A DNA stretch of 8,477 nt from NCBI GenBank assembly GCA_009705865.1, contig WLSJ01000075.1:1-8477 (forward strand), in the 5' to 3' direction. Positions 6,770 to 8,477 of the stretch are shown piece by piece (the first letter of the stretch is position 1; the number at the start of each line of letters is the position of its first letter). Made by a program: the position numbers and the translations under genes. The notes beneath the pieces are model-generated. The model saw nothing but the letters and a program-made list of their open reading frames with translations. It did not search any database and was not told the origin of the DNA. The stretch comes from Actinomycetota bacterium. Its GTDB lineage: Bacteria > Actinomycetota > Acidimicrobiia > Acidimicrobiales > Ilumatobacteraceae.

Positions 6770-7307
6770 CGGGGATACCTCCCTTTTCTGCAGTTGCTCC
6801 ATCGACATACATCGACTTCGTGCCTTCACCGCGCCAACGCGCACCCATGTCTTCGTTCTTTATGCGCTGTTGCAGCAACACGATTCCTTCAAGCAAGGCT
6901 TCAGGACGTGGAGGACAACCAGGTACGTACACATCAACAGGAATGATTTGGTCAATTCCCTTTGTTACTGAATAGCTATCCCAATACGGGCCGCCGCAGT
7001 TTGCACACGAACCCATTGAGATGACGTACTTCGGTTCAGGCATCTGTTCATACAAACGCTTAATGGCTGGTGCCATTTTGTCTGTAACAGTTCCCGAGAT
7101 AACAACAAGGTCAGCTTGACGTGGTGATGCAGGAAGCGGAATAACTCCGAGACGCATAACGTCATAACGAGGTGAACCAAACGCTGCACCCATTTCAATG
7201 GCGCAACATGCAAGACCCCATTGGTACACCCAGAGGCTGTACGAACGACCGAGGTTAAATAATTGTGTCAGCGGTTTGCCCAACCGACCACGATCTACAA
7301 GACCCAT
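6753..7307 (-). CDS. nuoB: NADH-quinone oxidoreductase subunit B, N2 cluster subunit
   Basis: Carries the terminal 4Fe-4S cluster N2 that reduces quinone. The tandem Cys34-Cys35 ([10 protein letters not shown]), Cys101 (GSCANCGG) and Cys131 (PGCPPRPE) match the four N2 ligands of the family; Cys104 is an extra cysteine also common there. The stretch [16 protein letters not shown] (about 60-75) is typical. With the ATG at 7307 the protein has 184 residues, a normal length. The frame is open further upstream to 7388, but that part is read out of frame through nuoA and contains unrelated Cys-rich residues. AAGGG lies 7 nt before the ATG at 7307, in the 16-nt gap after nuoA. The last codons contain the Shine-Dalgarno used by nuoC. 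Confidence 0.97.
   Translation of the reverse strand: MGLVDRGRLGKPLTQLFNLGRSYSLWVYQWGLACCAIEMGAAFGSPRYDVMRLGVIPLPASPRQADLVVISGTVTDKMAPAIKRLYEQMPEPKYVISMGSCANCGGPYWDSYSVTKGIDQIIPVDVYVPGCPPRPEALLEGIVLLQQRIKNEDMGARWRGEGTKSMYVDGATAEKGGIPVVVNN
6778..6785 (-). promoter_or_regulatory. Shine-Dalgarno of nuoC, inside nuoB
   Basis: AAGGGAGG lies within the nuoB codons for E-K-G-G, 8 nt before the TTG at 6769. It is among the strongest ribosome binding sites in the window and decides the nuoC start: the upstream ATG codons at 6844, 6808 and 6802 have no comparable site at proper spacing, and no ATG follows before the conserved domain. Confidence 0.75.
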
Positions 7308-7323
7308 AATAAAACCCTTGTTC

Positions 7324-7689
7324 CTAGACCCAGCGCAGAACGCCTTTGCGCCACGCATAGACAAGACCAAGCAACAAGATGGCAACAAAGATGCCCATCT
7401 CTATAAGGCCAAACCCTGCGTACCGCTCAAGTTGAGTAGCCCATGGGAAAATAAAAACAGCTTCGACATCAAAGATGACGAACAACAGTGCAAAGACGTA
7501 ATAACGAATTTGGCTTTGTGACCAACCATCACCGACCGGATCAACACCACTTTCATAGGTCAGCAATTTCTCTGCGTTGGGGTTATTCGGGCGAATAAGT
7601 GCCGAAATACCAAGCAGCAAGCCGGCGACTAGAAAGGAGGCCAGTCCAAACCACACAACAGTGAGATAGGACCGTAGGAACGGGGACAT
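7324..7689 (-). CDS. nuoA: NADH-quinone oxidoreductase subunit A
   Basis: Small membrane subunit of complex I (ND3 homologue), first gene of the operon. From the ATG at 7689 it has 121 residues and three hydrophobic helices. The matrix-loop signature YESGVDPVG (45-53, the quinone-site switch loop of the family, with Ser where many members have Cys) is followed by [14 protein letters not shown], which holds the conserved acidic residues Asp74 and Glu76. An in-frame GTG at 7713 would add eight hydrophobic residues (MPVVVLVV). Neither start has a clear Shine-Dalgarno. I chose the ATG because a TANNNT element lies 8 nt upstream, which would fit a leaderless transcript, and because the protein then begins like ordinary NuoA. 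The product is certain; the exact start is about 60:40. Confidence 0.94.
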   Translation of the reverse strand: MSPFLRSYLTVVWFGLASFLVAGLLLGISALIRPNNPNAEKLLTYESGVDPVGDGWSQSQIRYYVFALLFVIFDVEAVFIFPWATQLERYAGFGLIEMGIFVAILLLGLVYAWRKGVLRWV

Positions 7690-7697
7690 CACGACCA

Positions 7698-7728
7698 AAA
7701 CTACTACGGGCACTCACTATCGCCCCAA
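7698..7728 (-). promoter_or_regulatory. Possible promoter of the nuo operon
   Basis: This lies in the short stretch between the amidotransferase stop (7752) and nuoA. A TAGTTT hexamer at 7703-7698 matches the actinobacterial TANNNT -10 pattern and ends 8 nt before the nuoA ATG. A weak -35-like TTGGGG lies at 7728-7723 with a 19-nt spacer, longer than ideal. If real, the transcript would begin at or next to the ATG and be leaderless, in line with the lack of a Shine-Dalgarno for nuoA. The alternative is read-through from the amidotransferase gene, since no terminator is visible between them. Such hexamers occur often by chance. Confidence 0.25.
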
Positions 7729-7751
7729 CTTCTCACGGGGTGAACGGCCCG

Positions 7752-8453
7752 TTATGCCATGTGCCTTTGTGCGATTTTCTCGAGAAACCACTCGACCAAT
7801 TCATCGCACCGTTGTTCGGAGTCCTGAACATGAGAAGTGGTTTCGAGCATCAATTGGTCCTGCCTGAGATTGATCGCCGACAATTCCTCGGCCCCCTCGC
7901 CCGTTGTCCACAATCGCACAATCGACTCGGTGGCCTCGGGGTGAAACTGGAGGGCAAGGGCTGTGCCGCAGACCATGGCTTGGGGTCCAACTGGCGAATC
8001 CGCCAGGACTGTTGCCCCAGCCGGAGCACTAAATCGGTCGTAATGCCACTGCATCCAGGCACCCCGGGTCAGGCTTGGGGGTGCCAAATGGGCAACTTCA
8101 GGCACTGGAAACACTTGGTACCAACCGATTTCAGGGGTTTCGGCCCTGGAAACCTGGCCGCCCAGGGCGACGGACAGCTGTTGAGCTCCGAAACAGATGC
8201 CAAGCACCCCGATTCCCCTGTGAAGGGCCTCGGCCAGTAGTTGTTGTTCTGCCAGGACGGGTTCTGCGACATGGTCCCAGTAGGTGCTCCAATTCGAACC
8301 CATCGCCACAACAAGATCAAACCCGTCAAGGGTTGGCCAGTCACCGTGGTCCTCGCGAAGGAATTCGATGAATGAATATCCGCGCGCACGCAACGAGCGG
8401 CCAATAAATCCCGGATCTGCATCCTCTCTATTAGCGATGAGTACCGCGCGCAT
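7752..8453 (-). CDS. Class I glutamine amidotransferase, stand-alone domain
   Basis: Stand-alone glutaminase-type (GATase1) domain related to the amidotransferase half of GMP synthase. From the ATG at 8453 it has 233 residues. The catalytic triad is visible: nucleophile Cys87 in GICFGAQQLS, and His171 and Glu173 in QFHPEAT. No ATP-pyrophosphatase domain follows, so it is not a full GuaA; its substrate and any partner are unknown. An in-frame GTG at 8459 would add two residues. A TACCGT hexamer (8466-8461) ends 7 nt before the ATG and could be a -10 for a leaderless transcript, but the window ends before a -35 could be seen. The gene ends 62 nt before the nuoA ATG, on the same strand. Its GC content (about 59 % over 7861-8460, hand counted) is well above that of the nuo genes. 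No functional link to complex I is known to me. Confidence 0.9.
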   Translation of the reverse strand: MRAVLIANREDADPGFIGRSLRARGYSFIEFLREDHGDWPTLDGFDLVVAMGSNWSTYWDHVAEPVLAEQQLLAEALHRGIGVLGICFGAQQLSVALGGQVSRAETPEIGWYQVFPVPEVAHLAPPSLTRGAWMQWHYDRFSAPAGATVLADSPVGPQAMVCGTALALQFHPEATESIVRLWTTGEGAEELSAINLRQDQLMLETTSHVQDSEQRCDELVEWFLEKIAQRHMA

Positions 8454-8460
8454 GCCCACT

Positions 8461-8466
8461 ACGGTA
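8461..8466 (-). promoter_or_regulatory. Possible -10 element of the amidotransferase gene
   Basis: TACCGT fits the TANNNT pattern of actinobacterial -10 elements and ends 7 nt before the ATG at 8453. No convincing Shine-Dalgarno is present, so a leaderless transcript is possible. The -35 region would fall outside the window, so this cannot be tested here. Confidence 0.2.
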
Positions 8467-8477
8467 GGGGCTGATGA

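Noticed and set aside
7308..7388. Extended Cys-rich N-terminus for NuoB
   Set aside because: It is read out of frame through the 3' end of nuoA. The ATG at 7307 has its own Shine-Dalgarno and matches the usual NuoB start.
7706..7751. Inverted repeats (CGGGC/GCCCG and CCCC/GGGG) between the amidotransferase gene and nuoA, as a terminator
   Set aside because: The stems are 4-5 bp with long loops and no T-run follows, so a terminator or riboswitch is not supported.
7752..8453. Full GMP synthase (guaA)
   Set aside because: Only the amidotransferase domain is present; the frame ends after about 233 residues with no pyrophosphatase domain and a nuo gene follows.

Overview
The window carries a single minus-strand block encoding a respiratory complex I (proton-pumping NADH:quinone oxidoreductase type), read from right to left: nuoA, nuoB, nuoC, nuoD, nuoH, nuoI, nuoJ, nuoK, nuoL and the first codons of nuoM, which runs off the left edge. 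A class I glutamine amidotransferase gene lies upstream of nuoA at the right end, on the same strand. I see no RNA genes, mobile elements, CRISPR arrays or phage genes, and no gene-free stretch longer than about 40-60 bases.

Layout: the amidotransferase (7752-8453) is followed by a short gap that holds the only plausible internal promoter. The nuo genes then follow with overlaps or gaps of 16 nt or less: A/B gap 16, B/C overlap 17 with an inferred TTG start, C/D ATGA overlap, D/H TGATG, H/I TAATG, I/J ATGA, J/K gap 2, K/L gap 4, L/M gap 12. This is one translationally coupled transcription unit. NuoB, C, D and I form the connecting module that carries electrons to the quinone site: NuoB has the N2 cluster ligands and NuoI has two 4Fe-4S motifs. 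NuoH, A, J, K, L and M form the membrane proton-pumping arm.

nuoD and nuoH share one base, so nuoE, nuoF and nuoG, the NADH-oxidising module usually found between them, are absent here. The locus therefore encodes the 11-subunit-type core (nuoN presumably lies beyond nuoM), and its electron donor cannot be told from this window. The most striking detail is in NuoD. The quinone-site Tyr (Thermus Nqo4 Tyr87, mammalian Tyr108) aligns without gaps to Trp92, and the quinone-site Asp (Thermus Asp139, mammalian Asp160) aligns to Gln144, while the partner His is kept. NuoH loops near the quinone tunnel are also atypical. NuoL is about 200 residues longer than usual, with a His-every-third-residue loop, an acidic two-Cys loop and a duplicated motif near its C-terminus.

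Organism: NuoI, NuoH and the NuoL C-terminus resemble, from memory, actinobacterial NuoEFG-less complexes. Moderate GC (about 48 % in hand-counted lines of nuo) would suit an aquatic actinobacterium, possibly Acidimicrobiia, but this is inference. The amidotransferase is clearly richer in GC (about 59 % by hand count over 7861-8460).
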